The notes under the pieces were generated by a model. That model searched no databases, was not told the origin of the DNA, and saw nothing but the letters and a program-made list of their open reading frames with translations. Positions 1-8,791 of a DNA stretch of 64,000 bases are shown here, piece after piece. Origin of the DNA: Nocardia sp. NRRL S-836 (GTDB lineage: Bacteria > Actinomycetota > Actinomycetes > Mycobacteriales > Pseudonocardiaceae); NCBI RefSeq assembly GCF_001279525.1, contig NZ_LGDY01000123.1, positions 1 to 64,000 on the forward strand. Direction: 5' to 3'. The stretch's first letter is position 1. Every line of letters begins with the position of its first letter. Made by a program: the position numbers and the translations under genes.

Positions 1-167
1 CCGACGAACCCCTCCCGCCAGAACCCGACGACGAAGAGGCCATGCTCGCCGAGGCCGCCCGCCCCGCCGACCCCAACGCCACCCCCGTCGTCGCCCTGGA
101 CCCCGAGGCCAAGATGTTCCAACTCCTCGCCGACGAACTGGGCGCCCGCCCGCTGAAGAAGGCCTAG
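1..167 (+). CDS. dnaX: DNA polymerase III gamma/tau subunit, C-terminal end (partial)
   Basis: Open frame entering from the left edge (codons in phase with position 3) and ending at TAG 165-167. The last residues, ending in LLADELGARPLKKA, follow an acidic, Ala/Pro-rich stretch containing EEAMLAEAA. This is the usual tail of actinobacterial DnaX, the clamp-loader ATPase subunit. Only about 54 residues are inside the window, so the ATPase domain cannot be checked. The identification rests on this tail and on the downstream ybaB-recR pair, which commonly accompanies dnaX. Here the pair is separated from dnaX by about 2 kb containing repeats and an opposing gene. Confidence 0.72.
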   Translation, partial: DEPLPPEPDDEEAMLAEAARPADPNATPVVALDPEAKMFQLLADELGARPLKKA

Positions 168-310
168 CCGCCCCCCGATCGGGTGAACGTTGTCCGTACC
201 CCCGCACCCCGGCGTCTGTTGAGTGTCCGGACCCCACGGTCACCAGCGCCCGCAGACAAGGAACGCGCGGAGGGAGCGCCCATCGTCACTTCGACAACCC
301 CAGCCGTCCC

Positions 311-457
311 GACGGCTGAGTCAGCCCGGCAGCCAAGCCGGTCCGACGGACAGCCGTTCGGACGCCCAAGCGGTCCCGACGGGCAGCCGTTCGGACGGCC
401 AAGCGGTCCCGACGAACAGCCGTTCGGTCGGCCAAGCGGTCCCGACGGACAAGCCGG
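311..457. repeat. 33-bp tandem repeat array
   Basis: Three near-identical 33-bp units at 345-377, 378-410 and 411-443 share the core CAGCCGTTCGG and end in AAGCGGTCCC. Diverged partial units flank them at 311-344 and 444-457. The unit is a multiple of three, so one frame reads an 11-residue repeat (DGQPFGRPSGP). All frames across it are open, so this does not prove coding. The units abut without spacers, so it is not a CRISPR. Confidence 0.85.
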
Positions 458-919
458 CACCACGGGCAGCCAGAACCACAGCCAAGTCACCCCCGACGGC
501 ACCGGTTCTCGGCACCCGGCGAGGCACCGGCTCCGCTTCGCCTGGGACTTCGAGTAGCTGCTCTGGCCTGGGTGGTGCGCGGTCGTGGCAGGGTGGTCGG
601 ATCCGCGCCGCGCAGCCGACACCTAGCTTCCGCGCCGCGCCGTCCCCCGCCACGCCGCCCAGCCTCGCTTTCGCGCCGTGCCGCCCAGCCGCCCCGCGCC
701 CCGCAGTCGCCGTCGACGCCGCGCAGCCGCTACCTCCGCCGCGCAGCCGCCACCTCCGCGGCGCCACCACAGGGCCGCCACCGAGCCGCCGCCACCCCAC
801 CCCGCCCGCCCTAAGCGAGCGCGTCCGTCGACCGGCCCCGCCCGCACTCGGCCGAGGCGCAATCGAAAACGCCCTCAAAACGCAGCAACCCCCGCACCAC
901 GAGCAAACCCGTGTCCGGA

Positions 920-1009
920 CACGGGCCGCACCCGCGCCCGGACAGGGCCCGCACCCGCGTCCGGACACGGGCCGCACCCGCGTCCGGACACAGCCCACAC
1001 CCGCGCGTC
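920..1009. repeat. 23-bp tandem repeat array
   Basis: Units of 23 bp at 920-942, 943-965 and 966-988 (core GCACCCGCGTCCGGACA) plus a diverged partial copy to about 1009. The array lies immediately 3' of the opposing gene that ends at 1018. It could be a slippage-prone spacer. No coding or terminator function is evident. Confidence 0.8.
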
Positions 1010-1017
1010 GCAGCGAT

Positions 1018-1914
1018 TCAGCCGTTGACCACGACCACCTCGTACTGGTCGGCCGTGGGCGGGAAGCCGGTGTCGAACTTGGCGTTCACGACCGCCAGCC
1101 GGCCGCCGAACCTCGCCACGGTGCTGGGGGACTGGAAGGTCGGGCTGGTGATGACCTTCTCCGTCGTGCCCGCCGTGGCGTCGTGGTCGAGGCGGATGCG
1201 GCTGACCTGGTTGTTGTGCACGACCCACATCGTGTGGCCGGCGCGGACGATGCCGTCGGCGCCGGGGACGCTGACGTTGCGGATCGTCTCGCTCGTGCCG
1301 GTGCGGGGGTCGACCTTGTTGAGCTCGCCGCGGCTGGTGTTCGCCACGATCAGCGACCGGGAGTCGGGTGAGGTGGTGATGCCGTTGTTGTTGATCGAGC
1401 CGGTGGCGTCGCCGGCCGGGCCGGTCAGCGGCAGGGTGCGGAACTGGCCGAGTTCTCCGGTGCGGCTGATCGGCACGAAGTAGAGCTGTGGTTGGCGGAA
1501 GTCGGTGAACCAGGCGCCGTCGGCGGTCAGCGTGACGTCGTTGATCATGCCGACGTCGGCGGTGGTGAGCTGGTACACCGCGACGGTCTTGGCGGTGCGC
1601 AGGTCGTAGACGTAGGCCTGGCCGGTGAAACCGCCTGCCACGAACAGCAGGTCGTGGTGGAGGTCTGCGGTCATGCCGACCGCTGTCCGGCCGGTCGGGG
1701 CGTCGATGAACAACGACGCCGTGCCGCGTCTGACGTCGCCGCGGTAGATGTCGCCGGCGAAGAGGTCTCCCGCGTAGAAGGTGGTTCCCCTGCCTTCGGT
1801 GATGCCCTCGGCCGACTTCGCGCCGGGCAGCACGATGACCTTCTCGGCCACATCCGCCACGGCGGGTGTGGCCAGGCCGAGGATCAGCATCAACGTCAGC
1901 ACCAGCGACCGCAT
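1018..1914 (-). CDS. Secreted SMP-30/gluconolactonase-like beta-propeller protein
   Basis: 298 residues. The start at 1914 is preceded by AGGAG eight bases upstream and opens a clear Sec signal peptide (MRSLVLTLMLILGLATPAVA, cleavage after AVA). An in-frame upstream start would put 25 non-signal residues in front. The mature part shows repeated propeller-like blades such as GMTADLHHDLLFVAGG, NNNGITTSPDSRSLIVAN and VVHNNQVSRIRL, as in SMP-30/YncE-type extracellular proteins. Members of that fold bind sugars, lactones or metals, but the substrate cannot be read here. It is divergent from ybaB, with about 210 bases of shared upstream DNA, and stands alone. Confidence 0.75.
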   Translation of the reverse strand: MRSLVLTLMLILGLATPAVADVAEKVIVLPGAKSAEGITEGRGTTFYAGDLFAGDIYRGDVRRGTASLFIDAPTGRTAVGMTADLHHDLLFVAGGFTGQAYVYDLRTAKTVAVYQLTTADVGMINDVTLTADGAWFTDFRQPQLYFVPISRTGELGQFRTLPLTGPAGDATGSINNNGITTSPDSRSLIVANTSRGELNKVDPRTGTSETIRNVSVPGADGIVRAGHTMWVVHNNQVSRIRLDHDATAGTTEKVITSPTFQSPSTVARFGGRLAVVNAKFDTGFPPTADQYEVVVVNG

Positions 1915-2123
1915 CAGACCGGCTCCTGTTCGTCGCAGAATCCCGCTGACCACCCAACCGCACTCACCGGCCGAAGGCGAGAAAACCAAAAGGTCGCAAA
2001 CGATCCGGAGTGGACGCGACCCCGCGCCTCAAGCGCACCACCGAAGCCCACCGCGCTCCCCGCTCCTGACTTCGCCGTACGCTGGGACCCACCCTCCAAA
2101 GCCCCTTCCGAGAGGACCAGCAG

Positions 2124-2444
2124 GTGCAACCCGGTTTCGACATGCAGGCACTGCTCCAGCAGGCCCAGAACATGCAGCAGCAGATGGCCACCGCCCAGCA
2201 GGAACTGGCCGAAACCGAGGTGGCCGGCTCCGCGGGCAACGGTCTCGTCACCGCGACGGTCACCGGTGGCGGTGAGCTCCTCAACCTCGTCATCGACCCG
2301 AAGATCGTCGATCCCGAGGACGTGGAGACGTTGCAGGACCTCGTGATCGCCGCCATCAGGGACGCGAACACGAAAGCTCAGCAGATGGTGGAACAGAAGC
2401 TCGGCCCGCTCGCCCAGGGCGGCCTCGGCGGATTGCTCGGGTAA
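2124..2444 (+). CDS. YbaB/EbfC family nucleoid-associated protein
   Basis: 106 residues, Gln-rich helical N-terminus ([27 protein letters not shown]) followed by the short beta-core typical of YbaB/EbfC ([29 protein letters not shown]). These dimers bind DNA and help organise the nucleoid. They are almost always encoded between dnaX and recR, as here. The GTG start follows GAGAGGA at a usable distance. A TACGCT box at 2078-2083 could be the -10 for the ybaB-recR-kinase transcript. The gene ends in the characteristic Gly/Leu tail 6 bases before recR. Confidence 0.95.
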   Translation: MQPGFDMQALLQQAQNMQQQMATAQQELAETEVAGSAGNGLVTATVTGGGELLNLVIDPKIVDPEDVETLQDLVIAAIRDANTKAQQMVEQKLGPLAQGGLGGLLG

Positions 2445-2450
2445 GACGCG

Positions 2451-3059
2451 ATGTACGAGGGGCCGGTACAGGACCTCATCGACGAGCTTGGCCGGCTCCC
2501 CGGCGTCGGGCCGAAGAGTGCGCAGCGCATCGCTTTCCACCTGCTGGCAACGGAACCCGCTGACATCGAGCGGCTTCAGCAAGCGTTGCAGAAGGTCAAG
2601 GAAGGCGTGGTGTTCTGCGACGTCTGCGGCAACGTCAGCGCGGAGACCACGTGCCGCATCTGCCGCGACCCCAAGCGGGACCTGAGCCTGGTGTGCGTGG
2701 TCGAGGAACCCAAGGACGTGCTCGCGGTCGAGCGGACCAGGGAGTTCAGGGGCCGCTACCACGTGCTGGGCGGCGCGCTCGACCCGTTGAGCGGCGTCGG
2801 GCCCGACCAGTTGCGGATCCGGCAGCTGCTCACGCGGATCGGCACGCCGGTCGACGGGGTCGACATCTCCGAGGTGATCATCGCCACCGACCCGAACACC
2901 GAGGGCGAGGCGACGGCGACCTACCTGGTGCGGATGCTGCGGGACTTCCCGGGGCTCACGGTCACCAGGCTGGCGAGCGGGTTGCCGATGGGTGGCGACC
3001 TGGAGTTCGCGGACGAGCTGACGCTGGGCCGTGCGCTGTCCGGCCGCCGGAGCATGTGA
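2451..3059 (+). CDS. recR: Recombination mediator protein RecR
   Basis: 202 residues, full length for the family. An N-terminal helix-hairpin-helix ([16 protein letters not shown]) is followed by a four-cysteine zinc site at C56, C59, C68 and C71. The Toprim domain includes [12 protein letters not shown] and [16 protein letters not shown]. RecR acts with RecO/RecF to load RecA on gapped DNA. The ATG lies 6 bases after ybaB and the stop overlaps the next GTG, indicating co-translation. Confidence 0.97.
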   Translation: MYEGPVQDLIDELGRLPGVGPKSAQRIAFHLLATEPADIERLQQALQKVKEGVVFCDVCGNVSAETTCRICRDPKRDLSLVCVVEEPKDVLAVERTREFRGRYHVLGGALDPLSGVGPDQLRIRQLLTRIGTPVDGVDISEVIIATDPNTEGEATATYLVRMLRDFPGLTVTRLASGLPMGGDLEFADELTLGRALSGRRSM

Positions 3060-3595
3060 ACTGGGCGCCGGAGAACCTGACGAACCATCCACCGCGGTTG
3101 GGCCGCACCCGGCTGATCGCGGTGGATGGTCCTTCCGGTGCCGGCAAGTCGACCTTCGCCGAGCAGCTCGCCGCTGACCTCGGCGCCCAGCTGATCAGGA
3201 CCGACCACTTCGCCACGTGGGACGACCCCGCGACGAGGTGGTGGCCGCGGCTCACGGCGGCGCTCGACGACGTCGCACGGGGAAACCCCGGCCGCTACCG
3301 GAAGACCGACTGGTCCCAGGGGTTCGCGCGTCCCGAGCAGGGCGAGTGGGTCGAGGTCGGGCCACGACCGGTGCTCGTCCTGGAGGGCTTCTCCTCGGCC
3401 AGGCGGGCGAACCACCGCGCCAGCGTGCGGATCTTCGTCGACCACGGTGACGAAGCCGCGCGGCTCGAACGCGCGGTGAGACGAGACGGCGAAAAGCACC
3501 GCGAGCACTTCCGGCGCTGGCAGGACTTCGAACGCGGCTGGTTCGCCGTCGACGACACGAGGGCCAGAGCCGACTACGTCGTCACGGCGAGCTGA
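3056..3595 (+). CDS. Uridine kinase-like P-loop NTPase
   Basis: 179 residues. A Walker A motif, [16 protein letters not shown], lies near residue 25. It is followed by a DHF substrate-side motif and an [22 protein letters not shown] lid-like region, as in small uridine/cytidine kinase or AAA_33-type kinases of actinobacteria. The substrate is unproven. The GTG start at 3056 overlaps the recR stop (ATGTGA), so it is probably translationally coupled to recR. Its 3' end overlaps the opposing SARP gene by 22 bases. Confidence 0.8.
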   Translation: MNWAPENLTNHPPRLGRTRLIAVDGPSGAGKSTFAEQLAADLGAQLIRTDHFATWDDPATRWWPRLTAALDDVARGNPGRYRKTDWSQGFARPEQGEWVEVGPRPVLVLEGFSSARRANHRASVRIFVDHGDEAARLERAVRRDGEKHREHFRRWQDFERGWFAVDDTRARADYVVTAS

Positions 3596-6500
3596 CCGCG
3601 CACGACGTCGGCCTCCGGTGAGCCGATCGCGTTGAACACCTCGAGCGCCGACTCCCAGTGCTCCCGTGCCGCCGCGAGTGATCCCTGCGCCGATGCCGCG
3701 TCGCCGGCCAGCCCCAGCGCCCGCGCGAGCACCCAGCGGTGCCCGGACGCCTCGCCGACCGCGGCCGCGCGTGACGCGCACTCCAGTGCCTGGGCGGCGT
3801 CGCCGGTGTCGAGGTGGATGCGGCCCAGCACGAGCAGCACCTCCAGCTCCGCGGTGCGGAACTGCGACCGGCCCGCCTCCACCAGCGCCGACATCGCCTG
3901 CGTCAGCGCCTCGTCGTACCGCCCGACGCCGCGGTAGGCGGCGGCCAGGCCGCGGCGGGCCAGGATCGTGCCCCACGAGTACCCGGTCTCGGTCGCACTG
4001 GCCAGCGCCGCCGAGAACTGCGTCAGCGCCTCCTCGTAGCACCCGGCACCTTCGAGCGCGCGGCCCAGCAGGTTCGTGGCGTCACACGAGCTCTTGACGT
4101 TCTCCAGGTCCGAGGCGATCTGAATGGCCGCACGGGCGTGCGTGGCGGCTTCGTCGTAGCGGCCGCGCATCAGCAGGGTGATCGCCATGCCCTCGTGCAA
4201 CGTGTGCCCGAACGTGCGTGCCGCGGAACGCTCGTAAAGCTCACCGGCGCGCACGAAGTAGTCGGCGCCGAGGTCAGCCTGGCCGCGCATCGCGTGCACC
4301 TCGCCCAACGCGCGCATGACGTGCGCCTGCGTGATCCACGAGTCGAGCCGCGTGCCGGCTTCCAAGGCTTCCTCGAAGTTCGCCGCGGCCCGGTCGAGCT
4401 GCCCGAGCTGCATGTAGATGCCGCCGAGGTTGAACAGCGCGGTCGCCTGCAGCTGATCGGCCTGCACCCGGCGGGTGATCACCAACGCGCGTTCGAGGTG
4501 GTCGGCGGCGTGTTCGAGCTCGCCGAGGTCGATGTAGACGCCGCCCGCGTTCGACAGCACGGCCGCCTCGGCCTGGGGGAGCGAGATCCGCGGCACCAGC
4601 GCGATGGCCTGCTGGTAGTAGCCGAGCGCGTTGCGCAGCCGCCCGGTCACCCAGTACAGGGTGCCCAGCGACGACAGCATCGCGAGCTGGCCGAGCTCGT
4701 CGCGGGGAGCGCGGGCACCGAGCAGGCCCGCCTTCGCCGTCTCCCGCCACTCCGCGGCCAGGCCCTGCGTGTGGAAGTAGCCGCGCAGCGCGTCCGCCAG
4801 CAGCCACGGCGAGTTCTCCGGGTCGCGTTCGACGGCGTGCGCCACCAGCGCCACCAGGTTCGAGCGTTCCACGTCGAGCCAGCTCAGCGCCTCGGTCGAG
4901 GTGCTGAACGTCCGCGGCACCACCCCTTCCAGCGGCGCGGGGCGGGGGAACCGGAACAGCGTCGACTTCAGCGCGGCCGTGGCGTTGTCCACCGACCGCA
5001 CCGCCCAGTCCACCAGCCGCCGCAGCGCCAGCCGCGAGTCCGCCCTGCCCTCCTCGAACGCCAGCCGCTCGGCCGCGTAGTCGCGCAGCAGGTCGTGGAA
5101 CTGGTATCGCGACGGCGCGTGGTTCGCGATCAGGTTGGCCGTGGCCAGGCGGTCCAGCCGCCGCCGGGCGTCCTGCGTGGTCAGCCCCGACAGCGCCGCC
5201 GCCATCTCCGGCGTGAAGTCCGTGCCCGGCACCAGCGACAACAGGCGGAACATCTGCGCCAGCTCGGGCTTCAGCGCGGTGTAGGACAGGTCGAACGCCG
5301 CGTGCACCGCGACCCGTTCGTCACCTTCGACCGCGAGCGCCGCGAGCCGGTTGCCCGCGCGCAGCTCCTCCACGTAGTCCGCGATGGACAGCTCCGGGCG
5401 TGACACCAGGTTCGCCGCCGCGATGCGCAACGCCAGCGGCAGGTGCGCGCACAACGCCGCCAGCTCCGCGGCCGCGTCCTCCTGCGCCGCCACCTCGGCG
5501 GCACCCACGATGCCCGCGAGCAACGCCCTGGTCTCCGGCCAGTCGAGCACGTCGAGCCGCACGTTCGACGCCGCGTGCGACACGGCCAGCCCGCGCAGGG
5601 TGTCCCGCGAGGTCACCAGCACCGCGCACCCCGGCGAGCCCGGCAGCAGCGGCCGGATCTGCTCGGCCGACGACGCGTTGTCGAGCAGCAGCAGCACCCG
5701 CTGCCCGGTCAGCGTCGACCGGAACATCGCCTCCTGCTCGTCCTGGTCCAGCGGCACCTGGTCGGGTTCGGTGCCCAGCGCCCGCAGGAACCGCGGCAGC
5801 ACGTCCACCGCGCTCAACGGGGGACCGGGGGCGTACCCGCGCAGGTTCACGTACAGCTGCCCGTCGGGGAAGTCCGCGCGCATCCGGTGCGCCGCGTGCA
5901 CGGCCAGCGCCGTCTTGCCCACGCCCGGCGGCCCGGCCAGCGTGACGACCGGTACGCCCTGGGCCGTCCGGAGCAACGCGATGATCAGCGACACGGCCTC
6001 GTCGCGGCCCACGAAGTCCGGGATGTCCGCGGGCAGCTGTGAGGGCACCACCCGTTCGGGCTTCGCGGCCACCACGGCGGCACCGGACGCCGCCGGCGCC
6101 ACCGCGTCGATCGAGCCGGACAGCACCTGGCCGTGCACGCGCCGCAGCTCGTCGCCGGGATCGATGCCCAGCTCCTCGCCCAGCAGCCGGGACACCCGCT
6201 GGTAGGCGGCGAGCGCCTCGCTCTGCCGGCCGGAGCGGTACAGCGCCACCATCAGCTGCGCCCAGAACCGCTCGCGCAACGGGTGGTCGTTCGTCAGCCG
6301 GGACAGCTCCGCGACCAGCTCGCCATGCCTGCCGAGCTCCAGGTCGACCTCGACGCGGCGTTCCAGCACGTGCAGGCGCCGCTCGTTGAGCCGCGGCACC
6401 TCGTCGCGGTGCAGGATCTCCGACGGCACGTCGACCAGCGCCGGTCCCCGCCAGAGCCCGAGCGCCGCGGCGAACGCGGCCGAGGCGGCCTGCAGGTTGC

Positions 6501-6852
6501 CCGCCGCCCGCTCCTGCTCGCCCTGCTCGATCAACGGCTCGAAGCGCATCAGGTCGATGGTCTTCTCGTCGACGTCGATCAGATATCCGTCCGGCACGGT
6601 CCGGATGGGCACCGACGGGCCGAGCAGCTGTCTCAGTCTCATCACATATGTCTGGAGGGTCGCACGCGCCCGTGCCGGCGGGTCGTCACCCCACACGTTC
6701 CCGGCCAGTTCGTCGACCGACACCGACGTGCCCGCGCGCAACAGCAGCGACACCAGCAACGCACGCTGCCTACCTGCTCGGACCAGCAGTGGTTCGGAGT
6801 CGAGGAGCACCTGCAGAGGGCCGAGGACGCGGAACTCGACCTGCCTGCTCAT
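3574..6852 (-). CDS. SARP/AfsR-type transcriptional regulator (BTAD, NB-ARC, TPR)
   Basis: 1,092 residues. Residues 1-95 are an OmpR-like winged helix, 98-240 a bacterial transcriptional activation domain (LMRFEPLIEQGEQERAAGN...), and 275-560 an NB-ARC ATPase with Walker A GPPGVGKT at 307-314 and LLLLDNASS as Walker B. The rest is tetratricopeptide repeats (GGVYIDLGELEHAADHLERAL, GGIYMQLGQLDRAAANFEEAL). AfsR/SARP proteins activate secondary-metabolite or developmental genes, with NB-ARC/TPR acting as a nucleotide-dependent switch. It is divergent from the peptide ABC importer and no biosynthetic cluster is in view, so the importer is the nearest candidate target (inference). Confidence 0.93.
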   Translation of the reverse strand: MSRQVEFRVLGPLQVLLDSEPLLVRAGRQRALLVSLLLRAGTSVSVDELAGNVWGDDPPARARATLQTYVMRLRQLLGPSVPIRTVPDGYLIDVDEKTIDLMRFEPLIEQGEQERAAGNLQAASAAFAAALGLWRGPALVDVPSEILHRDEVPRLNERRLHVLERRVEVDLELGRHGELVAELSRLTNDHPLRERFWAQLMVALYRSGRQSEALAAYQRVSRLLGEELGIDPGDELRRVHGQVLSGSIDAVAPAASGAAVVAAKPERVVPSQLPADIPDFVGRDEAVSLIIALLRTAQGVPVVTLAGPPGVGKTALAVHAAHRMRADFPDGQLYVNLRGYAPGPPLSAVDVLPRFLRALGTEPDQVPLDQDEQEAMFRSTLTGQRVLLLLDNASSAEQIRPLLPGSPGCAVLVTSRDTLRGLAVSHAASNVRLDVLDWPETRALLAGIVGAAEVAAQEDAAAELAALCAHLPLALRIAAANLVSRPELSIADYVEELRAGNRLAALAVEGDERVAVHAAFDLSYTALKPELAQMFRLLSLVPGTDFTPEMAAALSGLTTQDARRRLDRLATANLIANHAPSRYQFHDLLRDYAAERLAFEEGRADSRLALRRLVDWAVRSVDNATAALKSTLFRFPRPAPLEGVVPRTFSTSTEALSWLDVERSNLVALVAHAVERDPENSPWLLADALRGYFHTQGLAAEWRETAKAGLLGARAPRDELGQLAMLSSLGTLYWVTGRLRNALGYYQQAIALVPRISLPQAEAAVLSNAGGVYIDLGELEHAADHLERALVITRRVQADQLQATALFNLGGIYMQLGQLDRAAANFEEALEAGTRLDSWITQAHVMRALGEVHAMRGQADLGADYFVRAGELYERSAARTFGHTLHEGMAITLLMRGRYDEAATHARAAIQIASDLENVKSSCDATNLLGRALEGAGCYEEALTQFSAALASATETGYSWGTILARRGLAAAYRGVGRYDEALTQAMSALVEAGRSQFRTAELEVLLVLGRIHLDTGDAAQALECASRAAAVGEASGHRWVLARALGLAGDAASAQGSLAAAREHWESALEVFNAIGSPEADVVRGQLAVTT

Positions 6853-7068
6853 GCGACCTCCTCCGCGTGTCGTTGTCGTTTCTACAGCCTAGGAGAGCGT
6901 TCGACGCATCCGACGTGCTCACGTTGGGTCAGCGCGCGTGCGCCGGACGTATCAGAATGCCTGGTCTAGTGGCCGGATCGTGACCTGAGCTACCTCGGGA
7001 GGGGTATGAACAACGGTTATGGTCGGCGACCACACCGTGAGATGTGCGGATTGTCCAAGGGGTGTTTG

Positions 7069-8748
7069 ATGGTCCACTCAGTAACGGCTCGCCGCCGTTG
7101 GGTTGCCGCGATCGGCTTCCTCAGCGTCAGCGCGCTGGCCCTGTCAGGTTGCGCGCAATCGCAGCGCGACTCCGGCGGTGGCGGCCAGCAGGGCGGCACG
7201 CTGACCTTCGGTGCCGCAGGCGCGCCGAAGCTCTTCGACCCGTTCTACGCGACGGACGGCGAGACCTTCCGGGTCTCCCGCCAGATGTTCGAGGGTCTGG
7301 TCGGCTTCAAGCCGGGTACCGCCGAGGTCGAGCCCGCGCTGGCGACCAAGTACGAGCCCTCCGCGGACGGCAAGACGTGGACGTTCACCCTCAAGGAGGG
7401 CGTGAAGTTCCACGACGGCACCGCGTTCAACGCCGAGGCCGTCTGCTTCAACTTCGAGCGCTGGTACAACCAGAAGGGTGCCGGTCAGAGCGACGCGGTC
7501 TCCCAGTACTGGCTGGACAACTTCGGCGGGTTCAAGGACACGCCGGACAAGCCCTCGCTGTACAAGTCCTGCACGGCCAAGGACGCCAAGACCGCGGTCA
7601 TCGAGCTGAACGAGGTCACCTCGCAGTTCCCGTCGGTCCTCGGCTTCACGTCGTTCTCGATCTCCAGCCCCGACGCGCTGAAGAAGTACGACGCGGACAA
7701 CGTCCAGGCCGCCGGTGACGCGTTCACCTACCCGGCTTACGCGAACGAGCACCCGACCGGCACGGGCCCGTTCAAGTTCGGCAAGTACGACAAGGCCAAC
7801 AACACCGTCGAGCTCGTCCGCAACGACGACTACCACGGCACGAAGGCCAAGCTGGACAAGATCGTCTTCAAGATCATCCCGGACGAGACCGCCCGCAAGC
7901 AGGCGCTCAAGGCCGGCGACATCGACGGGTACGACCTGCCGAACGCCGCCGACTGGGCCGGCCTGAAGTCCGACGGCTTCAACGTCGCGATCCGCCCGGC
8001 GTTCAACGTCTTCTACCTGGGCATCAACCAGAAGAACAACCCGAAGCTCGCCGACCTCAAGGTCCGCCAGGCCCTGATGTACGCGATCAACCGCGAGCAG
8101 CTGGTCAAGTCGCAGCTGCCCGAGGGCGCGAAGGTTGCCACGCAGTTCATGCCCGACACCGTGAACGGCTACAACAAGTCGATCACCGAGGTCAAGTACG
8201 ACCCCGAGAAGGCGAAGTCGCTGCTGGCCGAGGCCGGCGCCACCGACCTGACCCTGAAGGCGTACTGGCCGTCCGAGGTCACGCGTCCGTACATGCCGTC
8301 CCCGAAGGACCTGTGGGGCGCCATCGCCGGTGACCTGCAGAAGGCCGGCATCAAGCTGGACGTCGTCACCAAGCCGTGGAACGGCGGCTACCTGACCGAC
8401 GTCGACAACAGCATCCCGGACGTGTTCCTGCTGGGCTGGACCGGTGACAACGGCACGGCGCACAACTGGGTCGGCACCTTCTTCGGCCGCACCGACAACC
8501 GCTTCAACACCGGTGTGTCGCCGTGGGGCGCGTCGCTCGCGAGCGACCTGGCCAAGGCCAACTCGGAGCCGAACGAGGCCAACCGCACCAAGCTGTACGA
8601 AGAGATCAACAAGAAGATCATGGAGCAGTACCTGCCCGCGATCCCGATCTCGCACTCCCCGCCCGCTCTGGTGTTGAAGTCGGACATCAAGGGTGTCGTT
8701 CCCAGCCCGTTGACCGACGAGAGGTTCGGCACGGCCTCCAAGGGCTGA
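7069..8748 (+). CDS. Oligopeptide ABC transporter substrate-binding lipoprotein
   Basis: 559 residues from ATG 7069, which follows AAGGGG seven bases upstream. This start gives a compact lipoprotein signal (arginine n-region, hydrophobic core, lipobox LSGC), so the lipidated Cys anchors it outside the membrane. An upstream in-frame ATG at 7006 would add 21 residues before the signal. The mature protein is a family 5 (DppA/OppA) binding protein: SADGKTWTFTLKEGVKFHDG and the helical DLKVRQALMYAINREQL block are diagnostic. It is first in a five-gene operon supplying all importer parts. The peptide specificity cannot be read. Confidence 0.94.
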   Translation: MVHSVTARRRWVAAIGFLSVSALALSGCAQSQRDSGGGGQQGGTLTFGAAGAPKLFDPFYATDGETFRVSRQMFEGLVGFKPGTAEVEPALATKYEPSADGKTWTFTLKEGVKFHDGTAFNAEAVCFNFERWYNQKGAGQSDAVSQYWLDNFGGFKDTPDKPSLYKSCTAKDAKTAVIELNEVTSQFPSVLGFTSFSISSPDALKKYDADNVQAAGDAFTYPAYANEHPTGTGPFKFGKYDKANNTVELVRNDDYHGTKAKLDKIVFKIIPDETARKQALKAGDIDGYDLPNAADWAGLKSDGFNVAIRPAFNVFYLGINQKNNPKLADLKVRQALMYAINREQLVKSQLPEGAKVATQFMPDTVNGYNKSITEVKYDPEKAKSLLAEAGATDLTLKAYWPSEVTRPYMPSPKDLWGAIAGDLQKAGIKLDVVTKPWNGGYLTDVDNSIPDVFLLGWTGDNGTAHNWVGTFFGRTDNRFNTGVSPWGASLASDLAKANSEPNEANRTKLYEEINKKIMEQYLPAIPISHSPPALVLKSDIKGVVPSPLTDERFGTASKG

Positions 8749-8791
8749 CCGGACCCGCTCCCACCACAAGAGAACAACGGGGTAGCTCACA

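Larger units (their letters stand above)
168..1017. other. Gene-free GC-rich region with short tandem repeats
   Basis: About 850 bases between dnaX and the opposing beta-propeller gene. Several frames stay open on both strands, but only because the DNA is extremely GC-rich. Their translations are Pro/Arg/Ser/Ala low-complexity, no frame has a convincing ribosome binding site, and none resembles a known family. The stretch holds two short tandem arrays (33-bp and 23-bp units, listed separately). I see no RNA gene or mobile element in it. Confidence 0.6.

Noticed and set aside
345..457. Repeat array as a possible CRISPR
   Set aside because: The 33-bp units are directly adjacent with no variable spacers, are not palindromic and have no cas genes nearby.
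183..998. Several long open frames in the dnaX-propeller gap on both strands
   Set aside because: They overlap each other on both strands, give low-complexity Pro/Arg/Ser translations, and lack ribosome binding sites. They are explained by GC-rich DNA with few stop codons.
6961..6969. CTGGTCTAG as a DasR-type operator between the SARP gene and the importer
   Set aside because: Only the left half matches the DasR palindrome; the right half (TGGCC) does not, and the importer is for peptides.
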